This document shows, piece by piece, positions 1 to 9,121 of a stretch of 64,000 nt of DNA; the stretch's first letter is position 1, and each line of letters starts with the position of its first letter. The DNA comes from Rhizobium sp. ASV8 (GTDB lineage Bacteria; Pseudomonadota; Alphaproteobacteria; Rhizobiales; Rhizobiaceae). Both the position numbers and the translations under genes were made by a program. The notes beneath the pieces were generated by a model that had not been told where the DNA came from, ran no database searches, and worked only from the letters and a program-made list of their open reading frames with translations. Where the stretch lies: positions 103,183 to 167,182 of the forward strand of contig NZ_JAELUG010000002.1 in assembly GCF_016429255.1 (NCBI RefSeq), in the 5' to 3' direction.

Positions 1-428
1 ATGGTCTTCGGAGCCCGCCACCAGTCATGAAGTTTGACTGACGTATCGCGATGACTGTTCATCCATTCCGACAAAAGCGGGTTGATCGGAGTGTTGCCGC
101 CATGGCCGTTGACGATGAGGATCCGTCGGAACCCGGCATGATAGACGCTGTCGAGTATGTCCTCGATGACGTTGATATAGGTGCGAAGCGAGAGCGTCAC
201 CGTTCCGGGGAAATCCGCAAAGCCGGAGGCCATGCCATAGGGCAGGCACGGGAAGACCGGGACGCCCGTCGGCTCCGCTGCATCGACCGAAACCCGCTCG
301 GCCAGGATCATGTCGGTCGCAAGGCTCAGATAGGCGTGCTGCTCAACCGATCCGATTGGAACGATGCAGCGATCGTCTTCCTTCACACGGGCCTCGACCT
401 GCGACCAATGCATGTCCTGAATGCGCAT
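1..428 (-). CDS. Creatininase-family amidohydrolase (3' end outside window)
   Basis: The minus-strand frame is open from an ATG at 428 to the window edge, giving about 142 residues that begin MRIQDMHWSQVEARVKEDD. It contains GSVEQHA near residue 27 and VNGHGGN near residue 110; the Glu and His residues in these motifs are metal ligands in the creatininase family (creatinine amidohydrolase, FAPy deformylase-like and mycofactocin MftE relatives). An AGGAG lies 7 nt before the ATG. It is divergent from the MarR gene and the binding-protein gene to the right, so it may act on the compound that the binding protein captures; that is inference. The C-terminal part is missing because of the window boundary. 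The exact substrate cannot be told. Confidence 0.85.
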   Translation of the reverse strand, partial: MRIQDMHWSQVEARVKEDDRCIVPIGSVEQHAYLSLATDMILAERVSVDAAEPTGVPVFPCLPYGMASGFADFPGTVTLSLRTYINVIEDILDSVYHAGFRRILIVNGHGGNTPINPLLSEWMNSHRDTSVKLHDWWRAPKT

Positions 429-533
429 TTTCGTCTCCTGCAATGATGGGGGATCAGCCGGCTGGACGCACTAACCCCTCACGAAGAGCCCAGTGCGACG
501 AGCATCTCCGCATTTTATTTGTTTTCTAATTCG

Positions 534-547
534 GTTCCATTAGGAAC
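534..547. promoter_or_regulatory. Candidate operator in the creatininase/marR divergent region
   Basis: GTTCC-ATTA-GGAAC is an inverted repeat with 5-bp arms inside an AT-rich stretch (about 515-610) between the divergent creatininase-family gene and the MarR gene. Inverted repeats of this size are typical MarR binding sites, so this is a plausible autoregulatory operator. No binding data; assignment is inference. Confidence 0.4.
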
Positions 548-628
548 AAAAAAATGGAGTTGACGCAACAAATTTTTTAAATATCGTCCCAAATAGTACT
601 AATTGGAAAATCTGATCGGGTTTTGTCG

Positions 629-1213
629 ATGGACGAACTGTTGCGCACTGCCCTATATGAAGGGAGAGCCGGGAGAGAGGAGCCGGGGCTTTCGAGCCTC
701 TCGGAAGACGATCCGCTCTACCCCAAACTTTGGCGGAATCCCTGTTGGTTTTCATTCCGCCTCAACTACCTTGCGTTGCAGTTCAACAATCCGGTCTATG
801 GGTTGATCCAGCAGCAGCTGGGCCTGCTTCGACCCGAATTCGTGGTGCTCTGGTCGCTCTATCTGAGCGATGAACTCACCTTGACCGAGGTCGTCCGCTC
901 CTCAGGCTTCCCGAAAAACACTTTGAGCCGCGCCGTCACCAAATTGGACACGCTCGGCATGATCAGCCGCGAGCTCGACCGGATCGATCAGCGGCGCGTC
1001 GCACTCAAGTTGACGGAAAAAGGTCGCGCCGCGGTCGAGGCCGTCGAAGAGAAGATGATGAGCTACGAGCGGACGATGCTCGAATGCCTGTCGCCCGCAG
1101 AACGCCTGAACCTCTCCGAAATCCTGACCAAGCTTGTGGTGGCTTCCGAAAGCTGGCCACAACAACTGGTTCCTGACCTTGAGCCTGAAGAGGATGGAGA
1201 CGAGATCTCCTGA
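629..1213 (+). CDS. MarR-family transcriptional regulator
   Basis: This 194-residue protein starts at ATG 629; an in-frame TTG at 623 is possible, and neither has a clear ribosome site. A winged-helix core spans roughly residues 65-135, with LTEVVRSSGFPKNTLSRAVTKL as the recognition-helix region followed by the wing (DQRRVALKLTEKGR) typical of MarR proteins. The N-terminal 45 residues are longer than in most MarR proteins and include a conserved-looking WFSFRLNYLALQFN helix. It sits 63 nt upstream of the substrate-binding-protein gene and is divergent from the creatininase-family gene, so it probably controls both in response to the transported compound. Confidence 0.85.
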   Translation: MDELLRTALYEGRAGREEPGLSSLSEDDPLYPKLWRNPCWFSFRLNYLALQFNNPVYGLIQQQLGLLRPEFVVLWSLYLSDELTLTEVVRSSGFPKNTLSRAVTKLDTLGMISRELDRIDQRRVALKLTEKGRAAVEAVEEKMMSYERTMLECLSPAERLNLSEILTKLVVASESWPQQLVPDLEPEEDGDEIS

Positions 1214-1276
1214 CAACCAGGTGCAAACAACCGGCGGCAAGCCGTTCTTGCCCATGAGAAAGAAACAAGGGAACAC

Positions 1277-2854
1277 ATGACAATACGCTCCGTTTTCAAG
1301 GCCGCATTGCTGGCCACGACCATCATGATGCCGCTGTCGGCGATGGCTGCAGACTTGGTCATCGCCACCAAGTCCGGCCCGGCCTCGATGGACCCGCATT
1401 TTACGGCAACATCGGCCAATGCCGAAGCGACCAAGCATGTCTTCGATACGCTGCTGAAGTCGGGCAACAAGCTCGAGGTCGAGCCGTCGCTTGCCGTCAG
1501 CTGGAAGCCGATCGACGACACCACCTGGGAATTCAAGCTGCGCGAAGGCGTAAAATTCCACGACGGCTCTGACTTCACTGCCGAGGACGTGAAGTTCTCG
1601 ATCGAGCGTATTCCGAACGTTACCGGTCCAAATCCCTCGACGATCTATGTCCGCAGGGTGAAGAGCGTAGAGGTCGTCGATCCTCACACGGTTCGCGTCA
1701 AGACCCTTGGACCTGCCCCGACACTCCCCAACGATTTCGTTCGCCTGTTCATCGTGTCTCATAAGGCAGCCGCTGCCTATTCGACCAAGGAAACGGCCGC
1801 AGACGGTTTCAATTCTGGCAAGGCGACGATCGGCACCGGGCCCTACAAGTTCGTCAAATGGGCCCCCACGCAGGACCTCGTTCTTGAGAAGTTTGACGGC
1901 TACTGGGGCGGCGCTCAGCCTTGGGATCATGTCGTTCGCAAGGAAATCCCGAATGACGCAGCCCGCGTCGCGCAGCTGAAGGCCGGCCAGGTCGATTTGA
2001 TTTCGAAGGTTCCGTCGACGGACCTTGCGGCGCTGGAATCCGATTCCAAGCTCGCAGTGGTCAAGGACGAGTCGGTCTACATCCCCTATCTGGAGTTCGA
2101 CTTCCGTAAGGAAACTCCGATGGTCTGGGATAAATCCGGAAAGAAGCTGGAAAAGAACCCCTTCCTCGATCCGCGCGTACGCGAAGCGTTCGACCTTGCC
2201 GTCGATCGCCAGACGATCACCGAAGTCGCACTTGAGGACATGGGCAAGGTTCCCACGCAAATGGTTGCCTCGAACATCTTCGGATATAACAGCGATATCA
2301 AGCCCAGCACTTTTGACGTGGCAAAGGCGGCCAAGCTGATGGCAGATGCCGGTTATCCCAACGGCTTCAAGGTCTCGCTGAACTACGCAAACGACCGCAT
2401 GCCGACGGAACTGGGGCCGACCGTCGCTCAATTGCTCGCTGCAATCAATGTTCAGGTCGATGTCAGCGGCGTTCCTGCGGCCGTGTTCAATCCCGCCAAG
2501 ACCCGCGGCGAATATTCGCTATACATGGCGTCGTGGGGCACGCTGACCGGTGAATCCAACTACATGCTGTCGTCGCTGATGCATACCAACGACAGCGCCA
2601 AGTCGCTCGGCGCGTTCAACACCCGCGGATATTCCAACCCGGAGATGGACAAGCTGATCGAGGATGCCGCCAGCGAAATGGACGAAGCCAAGCGCCGCGA
2701 TCTTCTCGAAAAGGCAAACCTTCTCGTTTCCACCGATAGGCCCGATCTCCCGCTTGCCGTGAACGTATCGGCATGGGGCGTGAAGAAGGACAAGATCTCC
2801 TACACGCCGCGCTCCGACGAAGACACGTTGGCGATGGACGTCAAGCCGAAGTGA
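1277..2854 (+). CDS. ABC transporter substrate-binding protein, family 5 (DppA/OppA type)
   Basis: This 525-residue periplasmic protein has a signal peptide (residues 1-24, cleavage after SAMA). The mature start DLVIATKSGPASMDPHFTATSANAEATKHVFDTLLK and the block WEFKLREGVKFHDGSDFTAEDV near residue 90 are hallmarks of the peptide/nickel/opine SBP family 5. Length matches the family. A ribosome site lies in the sequence aaggg before ATG 1277. No permease or ATPase genes follow; the next gene is on the other strand and unrelated, so the transporter partners must be elsewhere. With the MarR gene upstream and a creatininase-family amidohydrolase alongside, the ligand may be an amide or peptide-like compound; this is inference. 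Confidence 0.9.
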   Translation: MTIRSVFKAALLATTIMMPLSAMAADLVIATKSGPASMDPHFTATSANAEATKHVFDTLLKSGNKLEVEPSLAVSWKPIDDTTWEFKLREGVKFHDGSDFTAEDVKFSIERIPNVTGPNPSTIYVRRVKSVEVVDPHTVRVKTLGPAPTLPNDFVRLFIVSHKAAAAYSTKETAADGFNSGKATIGTGPYKFVKWAPTQDLVLEKFDGYWGGAQPWDHVVRKEIPNDAARVAQLKAGQVDLISKVPSTDLAALESDSKLAVVKDESVYIPYLEFDFRKETPMVWDKSGKKLEKNPFLDPRVREAFDLAVDRQTITEVALEDMGKVPTQMVASNIFGYNSDIKPSTFDVAKAAKLMADAGYPNGFKVSLNYANDRMPTELGPTVAQLLAAINVQVDVSGVPAAVFNPAKTRGEYSLYMASWGTLTGESNYMLSSLMHTNDSAKSLGAFNTRGYSNPEMDKLIEDAASEMDEAKRRDLLEKANLLVSTDRPDLPLAVNVSAWGVKKDKISYTPRSDEDTLAMDVKPK

Positions 2855-2861
2855 TATAGCA

Positions 2862-2897
2862 GCAGACCCCGGGGATGCCTGTGCCGCCGGGGTCTGC
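2862..2897 (+). terminator. Hairpin terminator after the SBP gene
   Basis: GCAGACCCCGG (2862-2872) and CCGGGGTCTGC (2887-2897) form a perfect 11-bp stem 8 nt after the stop codon, followed by a weak T-containing tail (actttcg). Probably ends the marR-SBP transcript. Confidence 0.65.
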
Positions 2898-2980
2898 ACT
2901 TTCGTTCAATGCGCTCTGCGGCAACCTGATGTCTCTGTTGGCGCGCATCTGCGCAAAGGGATGGAGATCGACGTCCCGCC

Positions 2981-3451
2981 TCAGGCGTCTTTCCAGGTGG
3001 AAAACGTTGCTGCCTGCCCGCAGTGCTTTCCATCATTGTCGATGAGCTGCCAGACAATACCGTCTTCGATCCAGAAACGGCGCCCGGACTTTGCAATCCT
3101 CAAGCCGCGATAGTCCGCAATGAAGCCGTTGCTCGTGACGGCATCCAGCAAGCGCTGACGCTCCGCGCGATTGGGAAGCTCCGCCGAAAGCCGCGACGGC
3201 AAGGTGATAAATTCGTCCCAGGGATATTCGAAGCATTTCTGGGCTGCTTTGTTGGCAAAGACAAAGCGCGGATCGGGGTCGGTATTATGGGCCACGACCA
3301 CGAATGGGGCCTCGTGATAGAGCCAGTTAGGCCCTAACCCTTCGGCAACAAGCGAAGTTCCGACAATCCGGCGAAAACTGCCGGTCAACAGTTCGAAAAA
3401 CGCCGGGTCGACCGATAGATCGGCGGCGGCGCGCTCAGTGTCGATAGCCAT
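2981..3451 (-). CDS. MEKHLA-domain protein (PAS-like)
   Basis: This 156-residue cytoplasmic protein matches the MEKHLA family, a small PAS-related fold. It has the segment FVVVAHNTDPDPRFVFANKAAQ (residues about 50-71) followed by FEYPWDEFITLPSRLSAE, which is the signature region. MEKHLA domains bind unknown ligands and occur as stand-alone proteins in many proteobacteria. The start at 3451 (MAIDTERAAAD) has a gggaa-type ribosome site. It is monocistronic and convergent with the SBP gene. Its biochemical role is unknown. Confidence 0.8.
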   Translation of the reverse strand: MAIDTERAAADLSVDPAFFELLTGSFRRIVGTSLVAEGLGPNWLYHEAPFVVVAHNTDPDPRFVFANKAAQKCFEYPWDEFITLPSRLSAELPNRAERQRLLDAVTSNGFIADYRGLRIAKSGRRFWIEDGIVWQLIDNDGKHCGQAATFSTWKDA

Positions 3452-3589
3452 TCATTCCCTTCCCATTCGTTGCGCCGCTCAAGGTCGCTCTAACCTCTTG
3501 AATCTACCCATCGGACTTTCCGGAAAACGATACCGGATGCAGCAGTCTGCAAACCACAAGCGGATTCCGCCGGATAGCATGACAGATGC

Positions 3590-4492
3590 TCATGTCATCC
3601 ATTTTCGATGTTCGGCGAAGCGTTCAACCAAGAGATCGATGAACAGCCGCACCTTGGTCGGCAAATGGCTGCGGTTCGGATACATCGCGCTGATGATGAA
3701 CTCCACCGCCTTGTAGTCAGGCATTACGGGTATGAGCCGCCCAGCCGCAACATCTTCGAAGACGATGAAGCTCGGGGCGAGGAATATGCCTTGACCGCTT
3801 GCCAGCAGAAATCGCAACGTCTCGGCACTGTTGGAAACGACATTGCCCGAAATCTTGACGCCTACCTGATGACCGCCTGCATCCTCGAAGCGCCATTCGT
3901 CGCCATAGGGATAGTAGGTATATTGCAGGCAATTGTGTTCCACGAGATCAGCCGGCACCTTCGGCATGGGATGCGTGTCGCGATATTCGGGCGAGCAAAC
4001 CAGCATGTGACGCCACGGAGTAAGCTTGCGCGCGACAAGGGTCGATTCCTGCGCAGGCAGCGTGCGGATCATCAGATCGTAGCCCTCCTCGATCATGTCG
4101 ATCGCGCGCTCGCCGACATTGAAATCCAGGGAGATTGCCGGATATTGCGTCATGAACTCATTGACGACAGGGAGCAGGAAGCGAACGATGGCACCGCTGG
4201 TGTAGATTTTCAGCGTGCCGCGCGGCATGGTGTTGAGCGCGCCTGCTGCCCGGTCGATCTCCTCGAGATCAGCCAGGATCTGTGAGGAACGCTCATAATA
4301 ATATTTCCCCGTTTCCGTCAGGCTGACCTTGCGTGTGGTGCGGTTCAAAAGCCGCACGCCGAGGCGATCTTCCAGCGATTGCACATGGTTGCCCACCATG
4401 GTGACGGACATGTTGAGACGGCGCGCCGCGGCGGAGAAGCCGCCGCACTCCACCACCCGGCCAAAAACTGTAAGGCTGGTCAGCCGATCCAT
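3590..4492 (-). CDS. LysR-family transcriptional regulator
   Basis: This is a 300-residue LysR protein of the CrgA/AaeR-like subgroup. The N-terminal winged HTH covers residues 1-60 (FGRVVECGGFSAAARRLNMSVTMVGNHVQSLEDRLGVRLLNRTTR) and the periplasmic-binding-like effector domain about 88-295. It is divergent from the EmrA/EmrB efflux operon with 137 nt between the start codons, the classic layout for a LysR regulator of an efflux pump. It is likely the local regulator of that operon, activating it when a toxic aromatic or drug-like ligand is present; the ligand is unknown. Confidence 0.9.
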   Translation of the reverse strand: MDRLTSLTVFGRVVECGGFSAAARRLNMSVTMVGNHVQSLEDRLGVRLLNRTTRKVSLTETGKYYYERSSQILADLEEIDRAAGALNTMPRGTLKIYTSGAIVRFLLPVVNEFMTQYPAISLDFNVGERAIDMIEEGYDLMIRTLPAQESTLVARKLTPWRHMLVCSPEYRDTHPMPKVPADLVEHNCLQYTYYPYGDEWRFEDAGGHQVGVKISGNVVSNSAETLRFLLASGQGIFLAPSFIVFEDVAAGRLIPVMPDYKAVEFIISAMYPNRSHLPTKVRLFIDLLVERFAEHRKWMT

Positions 4493-4629
4493 ATCGTCCT
4501 CGGATTATCCACTCTGAATTGATGATCCTTCCAGATTCGAGGAGATTATCAGAAAGACCAATCGGACGCATCTTCACCTCAACAAAATGGCCCTCGCACG
4601 CAGGCCGCGATATTGAAGGAGAAGGACAA

Positions 4630-5862
4630 ATGGTCGAACTACCCCGCAACGAGGTATTCAAGAACGCAAGTCAGGCCGAGGTTGCGCCAGCCGGTGACGT
4701 GACCAAGTCACCCGGCGCCGAAGCGCCGCAAGCGCCGATTGCCGAAGCCCCCGCTTCCAGCGTTGCAAAGACCCCAGGGACAAGCCGCAAAACCATCAAG
4801 CGTGGGCTGCTCGTCGCCGCCCTACTGGCCGGTGCAGCCTTTGCCGCCGACTTCGGCTATCATTATTGGACGGTCGGCCGCTTCATTGAATCGACCGATG
4901 ACGCCTATGTTAAGGCTGACTACACCGCGATCGCCCCAAAGGTTGCCGGCTACATCAAGGAAGTGCTGGTCAACGACAACGACACCGTCAAGGCCGGCCA
5001 GGTGCTTGCCCGCATCGATGACCGGGACTTTCAGGCCACGCTCTCGCAGGCAAGAGCCGATCTGAAGGCTGCGGATGCGGCGATTGCCAATATCGATGCG
5101 CAGATCCTGCTGCAGCAATCGCTGATCGAGCAGGCCAAAGCAACGGAAGCGGCTTCGCAGGCTTCGCTCGTCTTCGCAAAGTCCGATGCCGCTCGCTCGG
5201 CCCGGCTGAACTCCAACGGCGTCGGCAGTCAATCGCAAGCAGAACAGACCCAATCGGCTCGCGATCAGGCCGCTGCCGCCGTCGAGCGTGATCAAGCCGC
5301 CATCGTTGCCGCCCAAAACAAGGTGCCGGTGCTGCAGACCCAACGCGATCAGGCCGCCGCCCAACGCGATCGGGCCGCAGCAACCGTCCAGCAAGCGGAA
5401 CTCAATCTCTCCTATACGGACATCGTTGCGGCTGTCGACGGTACGGTCGGCGCCCGCTCGATCCGCGTCGGTCAGTATGTCACATCGGGCACGCAGCTGA
5501 TGGCGGTCGTGCCGTTGCATTCGGTCTATGTCGTCGCCAATTTCAAGGAGACGCAGTTGACCTATGTGCGTCCCGGCCAGTCGGTCGAGATCAAGGTCGA
5601 CAGCTTCCCGGACGTGGCAATCAAGGGGCATGTCGACAGCCTCTCGCCGGCAAGCGGCCTGGAATTCTCGTTGCTGCCGCCGGACAATGCCACCGGCAAC
5701 TTCACGAAGATCGTTCAGCGCATTCCGGTCAAGATCGTCATCGATGACGAGCGGCTGGCTGGCCTGTTGCGCTCCGGCATGTCGGTCGAGCCTGAAATCG
5801 ATACCAAGGCCGCCCAGACATCGACCGCCAGCGCAGGAGGATTATCCGGCCACGCTGGATGA
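4630..5862 (+). CDS. emrA: HlyD/EmrA-family membrane fusion protein
   Basis: This 410-residue periplasmic adaptor of a drug efflux system starts at ATG 4630, which has a GAAGGAGAAGG ribosome site; an upstream in-frame ATG at 4519 would add 37 unlikely residues. It has a cytoplasmic proline/alanine-rich tail, one membrane segment near residues 58-80, the EmrA signature TDDAYVKADYTAIAPKVAGYI, a lipoyl half-motif, a long alanine/glutamine-rich coiled coil (about 130-260) and a beta-barrel with GQYVTSGTQLMAVVP. It is the first gene of an operon with the DHA2 transporter and a nucleotide cyclase. No outer-membrane TolC gene is nearby. Confidence 0.88.
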   Translation: MVELPRNEVFKNASQAEVAPAGDVTKSPGAEAPQAPIAEAPASSVAKTPGTSRKTIKRGLLVAALLAGAAFAADFGYHYWTVGRFIESTDDAYVKADYTAIAPKVAGYIKEVLVNDNDTVKAGQVLARIDDRDFQATLSQARADLKAADAAIANIDAQILLQQSLIEQAKATEAASQASLVFAKSDAARSARLNSNGVGSQSQAEQTQSARDQAAAAVERDQAAIVAAQNKVPVLQTQRDQAAAQRDRAAATVQQAELNLSYTDIVAAVDGTVGARSIRVGQYVTSGTQLMAVVPLHSVYVVANFKETQLTYVRPGQSVEIKVDSFPDVAIKGHVDSLSPASGLEFSLLPPDNATGNFTKIVQRIPVKIVIDDERLAGLLRSGMSVEPEIDTKAAQTSTASAGGLSGHAG

Positions 5863-5939
5863 TCCTTCCAATCCTTCGTCGATTATCGCCCCAACACTGT
5901 CATGAGATTATTCCGGCATGAGCCGGAAGGAGCCGCATC

Positions 5940-7562
5940 ATGGCCACTCTTCAGATCGCCGCAAACAACAATTCCGCCGGGCCGACCGCTGCCGCACCCG
6001 CTGCGGCCGCAAAGCCCGCCATGAGCCCGCTGCGCATGTGGATCGCCGTCATCGGCTCCACGCTCGGCGCCTTCATGGCCGTCCTCAACATCCAGATCGT
6101 CAACGCGTCGCTTGCCGATATCCAGGGCGCGATTGGCGCCGGAACCGATGACGGCGGCTGGATTTCGACCTCGTACCTCATCGCCGAGATCGTGGTCATC
6201 CCCCTTAGCGCCTGGCTCGCCCGCGTCTTCTCGGTCCGCATCTATCTGCTGACCAATGCCATTCTGTTCCTGGTCTTCTCGGTCGGCTGCGCCTTTGCCG
6301 CAAACCTGCAGCAGATGATCGTGTTGCGCGCCATCCAGGGCTTTTCCGGCGGCGTACTTATTCCGATGGCCTTCACCATCATCATCACGCTGCTGCCGAA
6401 GCCCAAGCAGCCGATGGGTCTTGCGCTTTTTGCGCTTTCCGCAACCTTTGCGCCGGCCATCGGTCCGACCATCGGCGGCTACCTCACCGAAAGCTGGGGC
6501 TGGCAGTATATTTTCTACGTCAATCTTGTGCCCGGCATTCTCATGGTAGCCATGCTTTGGGTATCGCTCGATCGCTCACCGATGAACCTTTCGCTGCTTG
6601 CAAAAGGCGACTGGCCGGGGATCATTACCATGGCGATCGGTCTTGCCGCCCTGCAAACCGTGCTCGAAGAGGGCAATAAGGACGATTGGTTCAGTTCGCC
6701 GTTCATCGTTCGTCTGTCGATCATCGCCGCAGTGTCGTTGACGCTCTTCCTGATCATCGAGCTTCGCGCTGCTCATCCGCTGCTCAATCTTCGCTTGCTT
6801 GTGCGCCGCAATTTCGGCTTCGGCATGCTCGCCAATTTCCTGCTTGGCATCGCGCTCTATGGTTCGGTGTTCATCCTGCCGATCTATCTCACGCGCATTC
6901 AAGGCTATAATTCCGAGCAAATCGGCCTGGTGCTCGCCTGGACCGGCATTCCACAGTTGATCCTGATCCCGCTCGTGCCACGGCTGATGAAGCGCTTCGA
7001 TGCCCGACTGCTGATCATCGTCGGCTTTGCGCTCTTTGCCGCCTCGAACTTCATGAATGTCTACATGACCGGCGACTATGCCAGCGACCAGCTCTTCTGG
7101 CCGAACATCGTCCGCGCCATTGGCCAGGCATTGGCCTTCACTCCGCTCACGGCCATTGCCACTGCCGGCATCGAGCAGGAAAATGCCGGCTCGGCCTCCG
7201 CGCTCTTCAACATGATGCGCAATCTGGGCGGCGCGGTCGGCATTGCGGCCCTGCAGACCTTCCTCACCAAGCGCGAGCAGTTCCACTCGAATATCCTGAC
7301 GAATTCGGTCTCCATGTTCGAAGACGCAACCCGCGACCGCATCGCCCGACTGACGAACTACTTCCTGAACCATGGGGTCAGCGATCAGGCGCTTGCCACC
7401 CATAAGGCCATCGTCGCCATTGCCGGCAGCCTGCGCAAACAGGCCAACATCATGGCCTTCAGCGATACGTTCTACCTGCTCGGCGTTGCGCTTGTCGTCG
7501 CCCTGCTTGCCAGCCTGTTCCTCAAGAAATCCGGTCACCTCTCCGGTGCCGGCGCGCACTAG
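5940..7562 (+). CDS. emrB: DHA2-family MFS multidrug transporter, EmrB type
   Basis: This 540-residue inner-membrane proton antiporter shows about 14 hydrophobic segments, as in the DHA2 (EmrB/QacA) family. Family motifs include AFMAVLNIQIVNASLADIQGAIG in the first membrane segment region and LRAIQGFSGGVLIPMAF (motif C-like region) near residue 130. The start at 5940 has an AAGGAG 8 nt upstream. It lies 77 nt after emrA; together they would move hydrophobic drugs or uncouplers from the cytosol to the periplasm. Regulation is probably by the divergent LysR protein. Confidence 0.9.
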   Translation: MATLQIAANNNSAGPTAAAPAAAAKPAMSPLRMWIAVIGSTLGAFMAVLNIQIVNASLADIQGAIGAGTDDGGWISTSYLIAEIVVIPLSAWLARVFSVRIYLLTNAILFLVFSVGCAFAANLQQMIVLRAIQGFSGGVLIPMAFTIIITLLPKPKQPMGLALFALSATFAPAIGPTIGGYLTESWGWQYIFYVNLVPGILMVAMLWVSLDRSPMNLSLLAKGDWPGIITMAIGLAALQTVLEEGNKDDWFSSPFIVRLSIIAAVSLTLFLIIELRAAHPLLNLRLLVRRNFGFGMLANFLLGIALYGSVFILPIYLTRIQGYNSEQIGLVLAWTGIPQLILIPLVPRLMKRFDARLLIIVGFALFAASNFMNVYMTGDYASDQLFWPNIVRAIGQALAFTPLTAIATAGIEQENAGSASALFNMMRNLGGAVGIAALQTFLTKREQFHSNILTNSVSMFEDATRDRIARLTNYFLNHGVSDQALATHKAIVAIAGSLRKQANIMAFSDTFYLLGVALVVALLASLFLKKSGHLSGAGAH

Positions 7563-7592
7563 AGCCGCACCTGAAACAGAAAGGAGATAGTT

Positions 7593-8798
7593 ATGACCAT
7601 GCTGCTGGACACACCTCGAACCACGACGCCGGGTGCCAAAGCTGCCCAGATCGGCGTCAGTACGGCCGCTACGCTCAACCTGATCGAATGGCTGACCGGA
7701 GACGAGTGCCACGCCCTGGATGAGGTCGGCCTCGTCTCCGGGCTGGGCCGCCGTTTGCAGACGTTAGGCGTTCCAGTCGATCGACTGACGCTGCATCTGA
7801 TGACCCTGCATCCCGAGCTTAGCGGCCGTACTTTCGCCTGGGCGCCGGGCGAACCGATCGAGATCCATGATCGCGAGCACGGCCGGCTCCAGACCATTGC
7901 CAACACGCCGCTTCGAAAGGCGTTGGAAATGCGCGAAACGTTGCTCGTCGGCCCCGGCGAGAGCCAGCATGGCCGCTGGCAGCACATCGACGTCTTTGCC
8001 GGTCGCGGGCTTGTTCAGCTGATGATAGCGCCGCTCTGCAATGCCGACGGGCCGATCAGTTCCGCAGCCTTCGGCACCCGGCGACCGGGCGGTTTCACGC
8101 CAGCCGAGCAGCAGGTGCTCATGCGCATTCTGCCGGCGCTGCGCACCGCCAGTGAGTTGCGCGTTCTCCGGCAATGCGAGCTCAGCCTGCTCGACACCTA
8201 TATCGGCCCCATGACGGCGAGCAGAATCCTGGCCGGGCATATCCGTCGCGGCGAAATAGAGTCGATGAACACGGCTCTTCTGCTCTGCGATCTGCGCGGC
8301 TTCACCGAGCTTTCCAACCAACTGCCGGGCGACGTCGTGCTCGGCCTTTTGAACGCTTATTTCGACAAAGTCGTGCCGGTCATCGCGCTGGGCGGCGGTG
8401 AGGTGCTGAAGTTCATGGGAGATGCCGTTCTTGCCTTCTTTCCCGGCGTCGATCCCGCCGGTGCCTGCAATGCCGCATTGACGGCCGCAAGAGCAATTCT
8501 CGATGATGTGGAGAGCTTCCAACATTACGGCATCCGCATCAAGGTGGGCATTGCATTGCACTATGGCGAAGTCAGCTACGGCAATGTCGGCGCCGGCAAT
8601 CGGCTCGATTTCACGCTCATCGGCCCTGACGTGAATATCGTTAGCCGTATACAAGGCGTGTGCAGTGACACAGGCAAGGCGCTGTTGATGTCCGGCAGCT
8701 TCCGCGAGAAGGCCGAGATCATCGATGCGGTCTCCATTGGGCCTCGACAACTGAAAGGTTTCACCGAGGCAGTAGAGCTGTTTACGATCGAAGGCTGA
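7593..8798 (+). CDS. Class III adenylate/guanylate cyclase domain protein
   Basis: This 401-residue soluble protein has an N-terminal domain (about 30-190, GAF-like in length, not clearly recognised) and a C-terminal class III nucleotide cyclase domain (about 225-400). The catalytic residues seem intact: metal-binding Asp233 (LLCDLRGFT) and Asp277 (KFMGDAVL), substrate Lys273, Asp346 (TLIGPDVN), and transition-state Asn348 and Arg352. It should therefore make cAMP (Asp346 suggests ATP preference). The GAAAGGAG ribosome site and 30-nt gap from emrB suggest cotranscription with the efflux pair, an odd pairing. Rhizobia carry many such cyclases; the signal sensed is unknown. Confidence 0.85.
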   Translation: MTMLLDTPRTTTPGAKAAQIGVSTAATLNLIEWLTGDECHALDEVGLVSGLGRRLQTLGVPVDRLTLHLMTLHPELSGRTFAWAPGEPIEIHDREHGRLQTIANTPLRKALEMRETLLVGPGESQHGRWQHIDVFAGRGLVQLMIAPLCNADGPISSAAFGTRRPGGFTPAEQQVLMRILPALRTASELRVLRQCELSLLDTYIGPMTASRILAGHIRRGEIESMNTALLLCDLRGFTELSNQLPGDVVLGLLNAYFDKVVPVIALGGGEVLKFMGDAVLAFFPGVDPAGACNAALTAARAILDDVESFQHYGIRIKVGIALHYGEVSYGNVGAGNRLDFTLIGPDVNIVSRIQGVCSDTGKALLMSGSFREKAEIIDAVSIGPRQLKGFTEAVELFTIEG

Positions 8799-8895
8799 GA
8801 GACACAGCCCGGCTGAGCGCTTTCCCGATTTCCGCAGCCTGCGACAGGGAAATCCAGTCTCTCACCTCATCACTCCGAAACGCATCTGGGCAGAT

Positions 8896-9003
8896 TAGAG
8901 CATGTCGTGCAAAAGTGTGCAGCGGTTTTGCGACTACGACATGCGTGAAATCAAAGAGCTAAAGCGCGTGAAGCGAAACTGAAAGATCGCGACGCGCTTT
9001 AGA
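8896..9003. repeat. Rhizobial intergenic mosaic (RIME-like) repeat
   Basis: About 108 bp containing two hairpins: GCATGTCGT (8900-8908) with ACGACATGC (8936-8944), and CTAAAGCGCGT (8959-8969) with ACGCGCTTTAG (8992-9002), both perfect. The opening TTAGAGCATG and the GTGTGCAGCGGTTTTGCG core resemble intergenic palindromic repeats that I recall as common in Rhizobiaceae genomes. The rest of 8799-9207 holds no gene that I can support. Confidence 0.6.
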
Positions 9004-9121
9004 TCGACGTGTCGGGGGGAAGACGGGCAGGATGTCTTGACATATAGACCCTCTACAAACCGAAGGTTGCTATTCTTCAGCCGTACGCGCAAGAAAATCT
9101 CATTTGCTAAGGGCAGACGAC

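Noticed and set aside
902..2431. 509-codon minus-strand frame opposite the binding-protein gene
   Set aside because: Shadow of the family 5 binding-protein gene (and the end of the MarR gene) caused by GC-rich codon use; no ribosome site and no family features.
4519..4629. Earlier start of EmrA
   Set aside because: The extension has no ribosome site and runs through the region containing the good GAAGGAG site for ATG 4630.
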